From assembly GCA_964565705.1 (NCBI GenBank), contig CAZMGD010000112.1:1-12837 (forward strand): 12,837 nucleotides of DNA. The letters are read 5' to 3'. The number at the start of each line of letters is the position of its first letter. Within the stretch, counting starts at the first letter, position 1. A program made the translations under genes and the position numbers. Of this stretch, positions 7,358 to 12,837 are shown one piece after another. Source of the DNA: CAZMGD01 sp964565705 (GTDB lineage: Bacteria; Actinomycetota; Acidimicrobiia; Acidimicrobiales; Ilumatobacteraceae). The notes under the pieces were generated by a model that saw only the letters and a list, made by a program, of their open reading frames with translations, made no database searches and was not told where the DNA came from.

Positions 7358-8413
7358 CTACAACGCCGCCTGCGCCGCGCTCGTGGTGTCCAGCCGGCGG
7401 GAGGTGCCGATCGCCTCGATCGTGGTCATCGCGAACGTGGCGAGGGCGATGCTGCAGACCGCTGCGCCGAGCCCGAACTCCTGCCCGACCACGAGGGCGA
7501 TCACGATCGGCACGACCGGTCCGATGACGGTGGAGCGCGGCTGGATCACCTGACGCACGACCAGCTGATCGACCACCTGAAGCATCAGCGCGAACAGGAA
7601 CACGGCGATGCCCGCCCCTGGGGAGTGCAACCCAGCGGCGAGGATGATCAGCGGCACCATCCCGGCGAAGGTACCGACGATCGGCACGATGCTGCTCACG
7701 GCGGCGACCAGCGCGACGACGGTCGCGGCGGGCAGATCGAGGATCATCGCCACGGCCCACACGAGCCCGCCGACGACGACCGCCTTGCCGAGCATCCCGA
7801 GCTGGTAGCGCCGCCAACGGCGGTAGGCGAGCCCGACGACCGCCGCGACCCGCAGTCGCCGCTCGGCGTCGGGGATCTGGCGGAGGAAGTTGCGCGGGAT
7901 GCGGCCGTTGTCGGCGACGAGGAAGATCGTCAGCACGGTGACGACGACGAGCGCGCTGGCGAGGGACGTGGCCTTGCTGACCCCTCCACCGGCGGGATCG
8001 AGCGCATCGAGGAGGCGCTTCACCTGGTCGGTGAGGTGGAACCGCTGGGCGGGGTCGGAGAACCGGCCCGCAGCCTCGACGTTCTGGCTCGCCTCCACCA
8101 GTCTCGACCGGAGGTGCTCGAACTGGTCGCTGAGGTCGCGGAACGACACGAGGAGGAAGGCCACGGGAGCGACGATCAGCATCAAGATGCTGAGGATCGT
8201 CGCCACCACCTTGGGGAGATGACGGTCGAGGGCGTTGCGCAGCGGCCACACCAGCGCGGCGAGCAGCACCGCGACCAGCGCCCAGCCCAGCACCCGTTGC
8301 GCCTCGTTCGCCGTCCACGCGGCCAGGAGCACGCCGGCGACGCCGACGGCGATGCCGAACACCGTCCACGCGGACATCCGCGCCGGCACGAGTCGGCGGC
8401 CCGCGTCCGTCAT
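7358..8413 (-). CDS. AI-2E/PerM family transporter, second of a pair
   Basis: This 351-residue polytopic membrane protein belongs to the AI-2E family transporter group (PerM/YdiK/TqsA-like). Hydrophobic segments lie at about residues 15-33, 41-58, 67-90, 148-166, 208-225, 228-260, 266-284 and 298-332. The soluble stretch at about 91-145 is the usual extracytoplasmic region. The family-type core SIVPIVGTFAGMVPLI (240-255) and the later QVVDQLVVRQVIQPR (279-293) are present but diverged. Members export autoinducer-2 or other small solutes, or act as ion antiporters; the substrate here is unknown. Its ATG overlaps the stop of the upstream paralogue by 4 bp (ATGA, 8410-8413), which is strong evidence for translational coupling. 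Confidence 0.85.
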   Translation of the reverse strand: MTDAGRRLVPARMSAWTVFGIAVGVAGVLLAAWTANEAQRVLGWALVAVLLAALVWPLRNALDRHLPKVVATILSILMLIVAPVAFLLVSFRDLSDQFEHLRSRLVEASQNVEAAGRFSDPAQRFHLTDQVKRLLDALDPAGGGVSKATSLASALVVVTVLTIFLVADNGRIPRNFLRQIPDAERRLRVAAVVGLAYRRWRRYQLGMLGKAVVVGGLVWAVAMILDLPAATVVALVAAVSSIVPIVGTFAGMVPLIILAAGLHSPGAGIAVFLFALMLQVVDQLVVRQVIQPRSTVIGPVVPIVIALVVGQEFGLGAAVCSIALATFAMTTIEAIGTSRRLDTTSAAQAAL

Positions 8414-9558
8414 CGGGCTTCCGTGCCCCGGCGACGGATCCGATCGAGCAGGCGGCGCCCCGTGGGCTCGTCGCGCCCGGCGAGCGAGCGGTCCGGATGG
8501 CGGGCGACGTAGATCGCCTTCACGGTGCCGATCAGCGGGATCGCGACCATCGCTCCGGGCACGCCGAGTGCGGCTCCGCCGACCAGGGCTGCGATCATCG
8601 TGCCCGGCGGCGAGATGTCGACCGCCTCACCGACGATCGCCGGCTGGAGGAAGTGGTTCTCGAGCTGCTGGTAGAACACGAACCAGGCGAGACAGATCAA
8701 CCCGGTGCCGACGCCTTGGGTCAGGCCGAGCAGGACGAACACCGACCCCCCGAGGAAGCCACCGATCTGGGGGATGAGGTTGGTGACCATCGCCCAGACC
8801 GCGACGAACGGTGCGAGCGGGATGCCGAGGGCCAGCCCGAGGATCAGCAGCCAGAGCCCGTTCATGAACGCGATCAGCAGCGATCCGGCGAAGTAGCGGC
8901 CGATGATGTCGCGGGCGATCGCTCCGGCCGCGGCGGCACCGTCCTGGCGCTCGTCGGGCAGCTGCACCCGGGCCCACGTGGCGAGTCGGCGCCCATCGAT
9001 CAGCGTCACGATCATCACCATCAGGATCTCGGCGGCGACGATGATGCCATCGGCCACGGTCTGGAACCCGCGGGCGAGCGCGCCCTCGTCGGTGCCGAGC
9101 CGATCGGGCAGGTCTTCCAACCATGTGGTGATCCGATCGGCGGTGTCCGGCTGGATGTGCGTGCCGACGACGGGCAGCTCGCGGAGGCCGTCGACGATCG
9201 TCGGCAGTTCGTCCTGGAACTCCTGCGCCTTCGTGACCGCGCGCGGTGCCAGGAAGACGATGAGCAGCACCATGACCGCGGCCGCGATCACGAGCACCAG
9301 GCCGATCGCCAACCCCCGCGGGATGTGCAACCGGTGAGCGATCTCGTCGACGACCGGGTTGAGCGCGATGGCGATGAGGAGGCCGATCACCACCCACGTC
9401 AGCGGACCGCGGCTCGACTCCATCAGCCGGAGGAGGAGGTACGCGCCTCCGGCGGCGACGGCGAGCAGCGCTCCGAACCGGACGCCGTCGTACCACGCCG
9501 AATCGGGTTGCTGCTCCGAGGCGTCGTCCGCGGCCTGGCTGCCACCGGTCGACGTCAT
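8410..9558 (-). CDS. AI-2E/PerM family transporter, first of a pair
   Basis: This is a 382-residue polytopic membrane protein of the AI-2E family and the clearer family member of the two. A short polar N-terminus (1-22) is followed by membrane segments at about 26-45, 52-69, 82-106, 170-188, 224-247, 250-266, 270-296 and 318-347. The soluble region at about 107-165 carries the family's usual amphipathic stretch. The signature MVTNLIPQIGGFLGG (257-271) and QQLENHFLQPAIVGEAVDIS (297-316) is typical. The C-terminal tail is basic and cytosolic. The transported solute cannot be inferred. As first gene of the minus-strand operon, it has no Shine-Dalgarno sequence; only 41 bp separate it from the divergent oxidoreductase. 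Two adjacent paralogues might act as a heteromer, which is inference. Confidence 0.92.
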   Translation of the reverse strand: MTSTGGSQAADDASEQQPDSAWYDGVRFGALLAVAAGGAYLLLRLMESSRGPLTWVVIGLLIAIALNPVVDEIAHRLHIPRGLAIGLVLVIAAAVMVLLIVFLAPRAVTKAQEFQDELPTIVDGLRELPVVGTHIQPDTADRITTWLEDLPDRLGTDEGALARGFQTVADGIIVAAEILMVMIVTLIDGRRLATWARVQLPDERQDGAAAAGAIARDIIGRYFAGSLLIAFMNGLWLLILGLALGIPLAPFVAVWAMVTNLIPQIGGFLGGSVFVLLGLTQGVGTGLICLAWFVFYQQLENHFLQPAIVGEAVDISPPGTMIAALVGGAALGVPGAMVAIPLIGTVKAIYVARHPDRSLAGRDEPTGRRLLDRIRRRGTEAR

Positions 9559-9599
9559 GGCACGACACTGTCACACGCTGAGAGGGGTACGTTGCGCCG
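9559..9599. promoter_or_regulatory. 41-bp divergent promoter region
   Basis: Both flanking genes must start transcription within these 41 bp. On the plus strand, TACGTT (9588-9593) is a good -10 box. On the minus strand, CAGTGT (complement of 9565-9570) sits 6 nt before the ATG but matches the consensus poorly. The odd palindrome GACACTGTC (9564-9572) overlaps this minus-strand box and could be an operator half-site, although it is short. Confidence 0.4.
9588..9593 (+). promoter_or_regulatory. -10 element TACGTT, leaderless-type start
   Basis: TACGTT ends 6 nt before ATG 9600, which places the expected transcription start on the start codon itself. No ribosome binding site lies upstream, so the transcript is probably leaderless. 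A -35 box is not obvious. Confidence 0.55.
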
Positions 9600-10571
9600 A
9601 TGCGAGTGGTGCAGTGCGCGGCGTTCGGCCCGTTGAGCGATCTGCGACTGGTGACCGTCCCGTCGCCACGGCTGCAGCCCGATCAGGTACGGGTGGCGGT
9701 CGCTGCCGCGGGGGTCAACTTCGTCGACGCGTTGATGGTGCAGGGCAAGTACCAGATCAAACCGACGACGCCGTTCGTGCCCGGCAGCGAGGTGGTCGGG
9801 GTCGTGGCCGAGGTCGGCGACGACGTGCACGACGTGCGGGTGGGAGACCGGGTCGTCGCCACGACGTGGATCGGCGGGTTCTCCGACGAGGTCGTCGTGC
9901 GCGGCTCGCAGACGTTGCCGGTGCCTCACCAACTCTCCGACGGTCAGGCGGCGACGTTCCTGCAGAGCTACGCCACGGCCTGGTTCGCGTTGCACCGGCG
10001 CGCCCGCGCCGAAGCGGGCCAGCGTCTGCTGGTGCTGGGCGCGGGAGGCGGGGTGGGTCTCGCAGCAGTCGACGTCGGGGTCGCGATGGGATTGCGAGTG
10101 TTCGCTGCGGCGTCCAGCGCCGACAAGCGTGCCCTCGCCACCGCCAGGGGCGCGGTTGCGGTGATCGACTCGGCGGCCGAGGACGTCAAGGAACGTGCCC
10201 GCGAGCTCGGCGGCGGTGCGGTCGACCTCGTGTACGACCCCGTGGGTGGCGACGCCGCGGCCGCATGCCTGCGTGCCCTCGGTGAGGACGGGCAGTACCT
10301 CGTCGTCGGGTTCGCCTCCGGGCCGATCCCGCAGCTGGCGGCCAACCAGATCCTCCTGCGCAACCGGCGGGTCACCGGCGTGGACTGGGGTGCGTGGAGT
10401 GGGGCGCACCCCGACGAGAACCGCTCGATGATCGGGGCGATCGTCGACGCGATCGCCGCTGGCGACCTGCACCCGACCGAGCCCTCCACGTTCCCTCTCG
10501 CCCGAGCGGCCGACGCGTTGGAGGCGTTGTCGTCGAGACGGGTCGCCGGCAAGGTCGCGCTCGTTCCCTAG
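9600..10571 (+). CDS. NADPH:quinone oxidoreductase-type MDR protein
   Basis: The 323-residue protein is a complete zinc-independent medium-chain dehydrogenase/reductase of the quinone oxidoreductase branch. The GroES-like N-terminal domain includes AAAGVNFVDALMVQGKYQIK (35-54), PFVPGSEVVGVV (58-69) and VGDRVV (81-86). The nucleotide-binding Rossmann fold starts with LGAGGGVGLAA (146-156), followed by DLVYDPVGG and the closing AGKVALVP. The cysteines that bind structural and catalytic zinc in alcohol dehydrogenases are missing, as expected for this branch. Such enzymes reduce quinones or enone and enoyl substrates with NADPH; the substrate here is not readable. The ATG at 9600 is set by the -10 box at 9588-9593. 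The next gene begins 53 bp downstream with its own promoter-like box. Confidence 0.92.
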   Translation: MRVVQCAAFGPLSDLRLVTVPSPRLQPDQVRVAVAAAGVNFVDALMVQGKYQIKPTTPFVPGSEVVGVVAEVGDDVHDVRVGDRVVATTWIGGFSDEVVVRGSQTLPVPHQLSDGQAATFLQSYATAWFALHRRARAEAGQRLLVLGAGGGVGLAAVDVGVAMGLRVFAAASSADKRALATARGAVAVIDSAAEDVKERARELGGGAVDLVYDPVGGDAAAACLRALGEDGQYLVVGFASGPIPQLAANQILLRNRRVTGVDWGAWSGAHPDENRSMIGAIVDAIAAGDLHPTEPSTFPLARAADALEALSSRRVAGKVALVP

Positions 10572-10610
10572 ACCGGGACCGCCCGATCGAGCTCGTGCAG
10601 GGGGCGGCGG

Positions 10611-10616
10611 TAGCGT
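10611..10616 (+). promoter_or_regulatory. -10 element TAGCGT, near-leaderless start
   Basis: TAGCGT ends 8 nt before ATG 10625 and no ribosome binding site is seen between them. The surrounding 10-mer CGGTAGCGTC (10608-10617) recurs exactly upstream of nth at 12653-12662, again directly before a start codon. Confidence 0.5.
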
Positions 10617-10624
10617 CCGGCTCG

Positions 10625-11683
10625 ATGAGCGGACTGGACGTTGCTCGGGTGGCGGTGCCGTGTGTCGAGCTCGATGACACCATCGCGTTCTTCTGCGAGC
10701 GGCTCGGTTTCGGGCTCGACGCCCTGTGGCCAGCGGACGATCCGCAGCGCGCGGTGATCTCCACCGAGGGTTTGACCCTGGAACTGCGGCGCTGCGCCGA
10801 GCCGACCGACACGGTCGTCGTACTTCCCGGCGCAGCGCCCGACGGACTCGTCCCGCCGCCCGGGCTGTGCATCGAGTTCGGCACGCCGAGCGAAGTGGAG
10901 TTCGAGCCACTCGAGGAGCGCGTGGTCGTGACCCATCTCGACGATGCAGCCCGCTGGGTGGTCGGCCGGGCGGGCATGCGCTATCGCGACCTCGTGCCCG
11001 GTCGCATGGGTGGCCGGTACGTCGCGTCGCACATCGAGATCCCCGAAGGCGGTCCCGTGCCCGACTACGTGCACTTCCACGACGTCCGCTTCCAGGCGAT
11101 CGTGTGCGTGTCGGGGTGGGTGCGGGTCGTGTACGAGGATCAAGGCGCACCGTTCGTGCTCGAAGCCGGCGACTGCGTGCTGCAGCCGCCGGGCATCCGC
11201 CACCGGGTGCTCGAAGCATCCGCGGGGCTGGAGGTCCTGGAGATCAGCAGTCCCGCCGATCACGTCACCCACAGGGAGCACCGCATCGAACTGCCGACGC
11301 CGCAGCGCCGGCCCGACCGTGACTTCAACGGTCAGCGCTTCGTGCACCACGTCCACAGCGGCGCTCTCACCGAGCCGTGGCGCGGCGGGCCGCTGGCATG
11401 CCGCGACAGCGGGATCGACGATGCGACCGCAGGTGTCGCACGGGTGCGGTTCGTCGACGCCGCCGGCCATCCGGGCACCGAGACCGGCTGGACGAACGAC
11501 GACACCGAACTGCTGTTGCTGTACTGCGTCGGCGGTGAGGCGACGATCGAGCTCGGCGTCGCCGACCAGCCCGACGTCCGCATGCGCCGAGGCACGGCTG
11601 TGGTCGTGCCGACCGCGGTCGCGTTCCGGGTCTGCGACTGGAGCGCGGGCTTCGCCGCGGTGGAGGTCGCGGTCGAAAACTGA
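10625..11683 (+). CDS. VOC-like / bicupin fusion protein, unknown function
   Basis: From ATG 10625 the protein has 352 residues. The open frame extends further upstream but overlaps the preceding gene. Residues 5-55 resemble one VOC beta-alpha-beta-beta-beta unit (VARVAVPCVELDDTIAFFCE, then STEGLTLELRR). A linker of about 60 residues leads to cupin 1 at about 125-215, with a full metal-site pattern: His150 and His152 in VHFHDVRFQ, Gln157 at the usual Glu position, and His193 in LQPPGIRHRV. Cupin 2, at about 270-352 (TELLLLYCVGGEATIEL, then RRGTAVVVPTAVAFRV), has lost the histidines. Bicupins with one active and one silent domain are common among dioxygenases and isomerases, so cupin 1 is the likely catalytic or binding site. 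I do not recognise the whole architecture and assign no reaction. Confidence 0.8.
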   Translation: MSGLDVARVAVPCVELDDTIAFFCERLGFGLDALWPADDPQRAVISTEGLTLELRRCAEPTDTVVVLPGAAPDGLVPPPGLCIEFGTPSEVEFEPLEERVVVTHLDDAARWVVGRAGMRYRDLVPGRMGGRYVASHIEIPEGGPVPDYVHFHDVRFQAIVCVSGWVRVVYEDQGAPFVLEAGDCVLQPPGIRHRVLEASAGLEVLEISSPADHVTHREHRIELPTPQRRPDRDFNGQRFVHHVHSGALTEPWRGGPLACRDSGIDDATAGVARVRFVDAAGHPGTETGWTNDDTELLLLYCVGGEATIELGVADQPDVRMRRGTAVVVPTAVAFRVCDWSAGFAAVEVAVEN

Positions 11684-11688
11684 GAGAA

Positions 11689-11716
11689 TTTCAGCTGGGC
11701 GCGTCCGGGCGATTCT
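11689..11716 (+). promoter_or_regulatory. Possible promoter of the lipoprotein gene
   Basis: TTTCAG (11689-11694) and GATTCT (11711-11716), 16 bp apart, loosely resemble -35 and -10 boxes in one of the few A/T-rich spots of the window. Transcription would start near 11723, leaving a leader of about 20 nt that contains the ribosome binding site. Confidence 0.3.
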
Positions 11717-11731
11717 GTGCGGCCGCAACCA

Positions 11732-11737
11732 GGGAGG
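11732..11737 (+). promoter_or_regulatory. Ribosome binding site of the lipoprotein gene
   Basis: GGGAGG lies 7 nt before ATG 11745. It fixes the start, which agrees with a proper signal peptide beginning there, although the same reading frame stays open for a further 800 bp upstream. Confidence 0.75.
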
Positions 11738-11744
11738 TTCAAAG

Positions 11745-12629
11745 ATGTTTGCTTCGAGGAGATTCACAGCCCGCGCGGTCGCCGGTCTTGCCAGTGCGAC
11801 GCTACTGCTCGGACTCGCCGCCTGTGGTGGCGACGACGACTCGTCCGACACGACCGCGGCAGCGGCGACGACCGCGGCGCCCGAGACGACCGCGGCAGCG
11901 GCGACGACTGCCGCGCCCGAGACGACCGCGGCAGCGGCGACGACTGCCGCGCCCGAGACGACCGCGGCCGCCGAAACGACGGTGCCCGGCGCCGCCGACG
12001 TCGACATCGACGCGTTCTGCCAGGCGGAGCTCGCCGCCGAGGCCGCCACCAGCAGCGAGGATCCCTCGGCCGCAGGCCCCGCGTTCGATGCGCTCCTCGC
12101 CGTGGCGCCACCGGAGGTCAAGCCCGCGGTGGAGGCGGTCATCACGGCGGCCAGCTCCGGAGACACCGACAGCGACGAGTTCAACGACAACTACGCCACG
12201 ATGATCACGTTCGTGAAGGACAACTGCGGCTTCGGTGACCTCGAGGTCACCACCAAGGAGTACGAGTTCGGCGGCGTGCCGCCGACGCTCGACGCCGGGC
12301 CCGTGGTGGTCACGAACAACAACATCGGCACCGAGTTCCACGAGGTTCTGGTGCTGCGCGTGAACGATGGTGTCACCGAGTCGGTGGAAGAGATCGTGGC
12401 CCTGCCCGAGGAAGAGGCGCTGACGAAGGCCTCGGTGCTGGGCGTCGCGTTCGCGGCACCTGGCGCGACCGGCTACGCCGCGATGGACCTGGAACCTGGT
12501 CACTACGCGACGATCTGCTTCCTGCCGGTCGGCGCCACGCCGGAGAACATGGCGGCGATCGACGCGGGCACGTTCGAGGGTGCCCCGCACTTCACCCAGG
12601 GCATGCTCACCGAGTTCGACGTCGAGTAG
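11745..12629 (+). CDS. Secreted lipoprotein with TA-rich linker and cupredoxin-like C-terminus
   Basis: The 294-residue precursor starts with a lipoprotein signal peptide: basic MFASRRFTAR, a hydrophobic stretch, and lipobox LAAC with Cys27 as the lipidated residue, so the protein should be anchored outside the membrane. Residues 36-79 are a low-complexity linker of 12-residue repeats (TTAAAATTAAPE), a likely flexible spacer through the cell wall. Residues about 85-165 look helical and carry Cys92 and Cys161, which could form a disulfide. The C-terminal part (about 165-294) is beta-rich and resembles a cupredoxin, with His199, Cys258, His282 and Met287 as possible copper ligands. I know no named function. 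It has its own ribosome binding site and lies 61 bp after the cupin gene. Confidence 0.85.
   Translation: MFASRRFTARAVAGLASATLLLGLAACGGDDDSSDTTAAAATTAAPETTAAAATTAAPETTAAAATTAAPETTAAAETTVPGAADVDIDAFCQAELAAEAATSSEDPSAAGPAFDALLAVAPPEVKPAVEAVITAASSGDTDSDEFNDNYATMITFVKDNCGFGDLEVTTKEYEFGGVPPTLDAGPVVVTNNNIGTEFHEVLVLRVNDGVTESVEEIVALPEEEALTKASVLGVAFAAPGATGYAAMDLEPGHYATICFLPVGATPENMAAIDAGTFEGAPHFTQGMLTEFDVE
11850..11981 (+). repeat. 36-bp in-frame tandem repeat, 3 full copies plus a partial one
   Basis: Units lie at 11850-11885, 11886-11921 and 11922-11957, followed by a diverged partial unit to 11981. Units 2 and 3 are identical at DNA level and unit 1 differs from them at two positions. Each encodes TTAAAATTAAPE in the lipoprotein linker. 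The identity suggests recent duplication, and copy number may vary between strains. Confidence 0.9.
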
Positions 12630-12636
12630 TTGCATG

Positions 12637-12648
12637 CGCTCCGGAGCG
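12637..12648. repeat. 12-bp perfect palindrome upstream of nth
   Basis: CGCTCCGGAGCG is a perfect palindrome lying 7 bp after the lipoprotein stop and 7 bp before the nth -10 box, in the spacer/-35 region. It could be an operator or part of a weak terminator, but palindromes this short also occur by chance in such G+C-rich DNA. Confidence 0.3.
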
Positions 12649-12655
12649 GCGTCGG

Positions 12656-12661
12656 TAGCGT
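12656..12661 (+). promoter_or_regulatory. -10 element TAGCGT before nth, leaderless-type
   Basis: TAGCGT ends 7 nt before GTG 12669 and no ribosome binding site is present, so a leaderless transcript is likely. The context is the same 10-mer as upstream of the VOC-cupin gene. Confidence 0.5.
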
Positions 12662-12668
12662 CGCTGCG

Positions 12669-12837
12669 GTGCGCAAGCAGGACAAGGCCGATCGGATCGG
12701 GGAGATCCTCGACGAGCTGTACCCCGAGCCCCCGATCCCGCTCGACCACGTCGACCCGTACACGCTGCTCGTCGCGGTCGCCCTCTCGGCGCAGACCACC
12801 GACAAGAAGGTGAACCAGGTGACGCCGGACCTGTTCG
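12669..12837 (+). CDS. nth: Endonuclease III (DNA glycosylase/AP lyase), N-terminal fragment
   Basis: The gene runs off the window end, leaving 56 residues. DPYTLLVAVALSAQTTDKKV and NQVTPDLF align well with the N-terminal helices of endonuclease III (in E. coli, PFELLIAVLLSAQATD followed by VNKATAKLY), including the conserved LSAQ-TD motif that lines the DNA-binding face. Endonuclease III removes oxidised pyrimidines in base excision repair and nicks the abasic site. The catalytic Lys and Asp, the helix-hairpin-helix and the Fe-S cysteines lie beyond the window. GTG 12669 is chosen over the in-frame TTG 12630 because of the -10 box 7 nt upstream and because family similarity begins here. Confidence 0.92.
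   Translation, partial: MRKQDKADRIGEILDELYPEPPIPLDHVDPYTLLVAVALSAQTTDKKVNQVTPDLF

Noticed and set aside
5677..7527. A 616-codon open frame on the plus strand across the acyl-CoA synthetase
   Set aside because: It is antisense to a gene with all ANL motifs; the translation is rich in Arg, His, Gly and Val and shows no domain.
7244..9636. Long plus-strand frames (7244-8512 and 8497-9636) opposite the two membrane proteins
   Set aside because: They are rich in Asp, His, Arg and Gln, mirroring the hydrophobic codons of the real transporter genes on the other strand.
10394..10624. N-terminal extension of the VOC-cupin frame back to 10394
   Set aside because: It overlaps the end of the oxidoreductase gene and is Arg-rich shadow sequence; VOC similarity begins just after ATG 10625.
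11850..11981. The tandem repeat as a CRISPR-like array
   Set aside because: Units are directly adjacent without spacers and are translated in frame within a lipoprotein.
9555..12190. Long minus-strand frames (9555-11219 and 10568-12190) opposite the oxidoreductase, cupin and lipoprotein genes
   Set aside because: They span several well-supported plus-strand genes and show no family motif; the repeat of the lipoprotein creates the Ala/Val-rich part.

Overview
The window reads as chromosomal DNA from a high-G+C actinobacterium. G or C fills nearly every third codon position, GTG starts are common, several genes have a TAnnnT box directly before the start codon and no ribosome binding site, and there is a lipoprotein with a Thr/Ala/Pro/Glu linker. 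Acidimicrobiia (Ilumatobacter-like) fits best, but that is inference; no rRNA or other marker is present. I see no tRNA, CRISPR array, transposase or phage gene.

Layout. (1) 1-2056, plus strand: the end of gltB and all of gltD, the two glutamate synthase subunits, closed by a striking 25-bp perfect hairpin. (2) 2160-5511, plus strand: a small membrane protein, a double-VOC (glyoxalase/dioxygenase fold) protein, a type B carboxylesterase and a SirB1/transglutaminase-like protein. (3) 5512-5727: a convergent, repeat-rich intergenic stretch. (4) 9558-5728, minus strand: two AI-2E/PerM-family membrane proteins overlapping by 4 bp, then an acyl-CoA synthetase 13 bp downstream; a probable operon. 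(5) 9600-12837, plus strand, divergent from region 4 across 41 bp: a quinone-oxidoreductase-type MDR protein, an unusual protein joining a VOC-like segment to two cupin domains, a secreted lipoprotein with a 36-bp tandem repeat and a cupredoxin-like C-terminus, and the start of endonuclease III (nth).

The genes do not form one pathway. GltB and GltD form one enzyme of nitrogen assimilation; the rest are mostly housekeeping or accessory metabolic and envelope functions. I found no convincing new multi-gene system. The items most worth a second look are the VOC-cupin-cupin fusion, the lipoprotein's possible copper site with an unusually long Cys-His loop, the gltD hairpin, the repeat-rich convergent region, and the recurring leaderless-type promoters.
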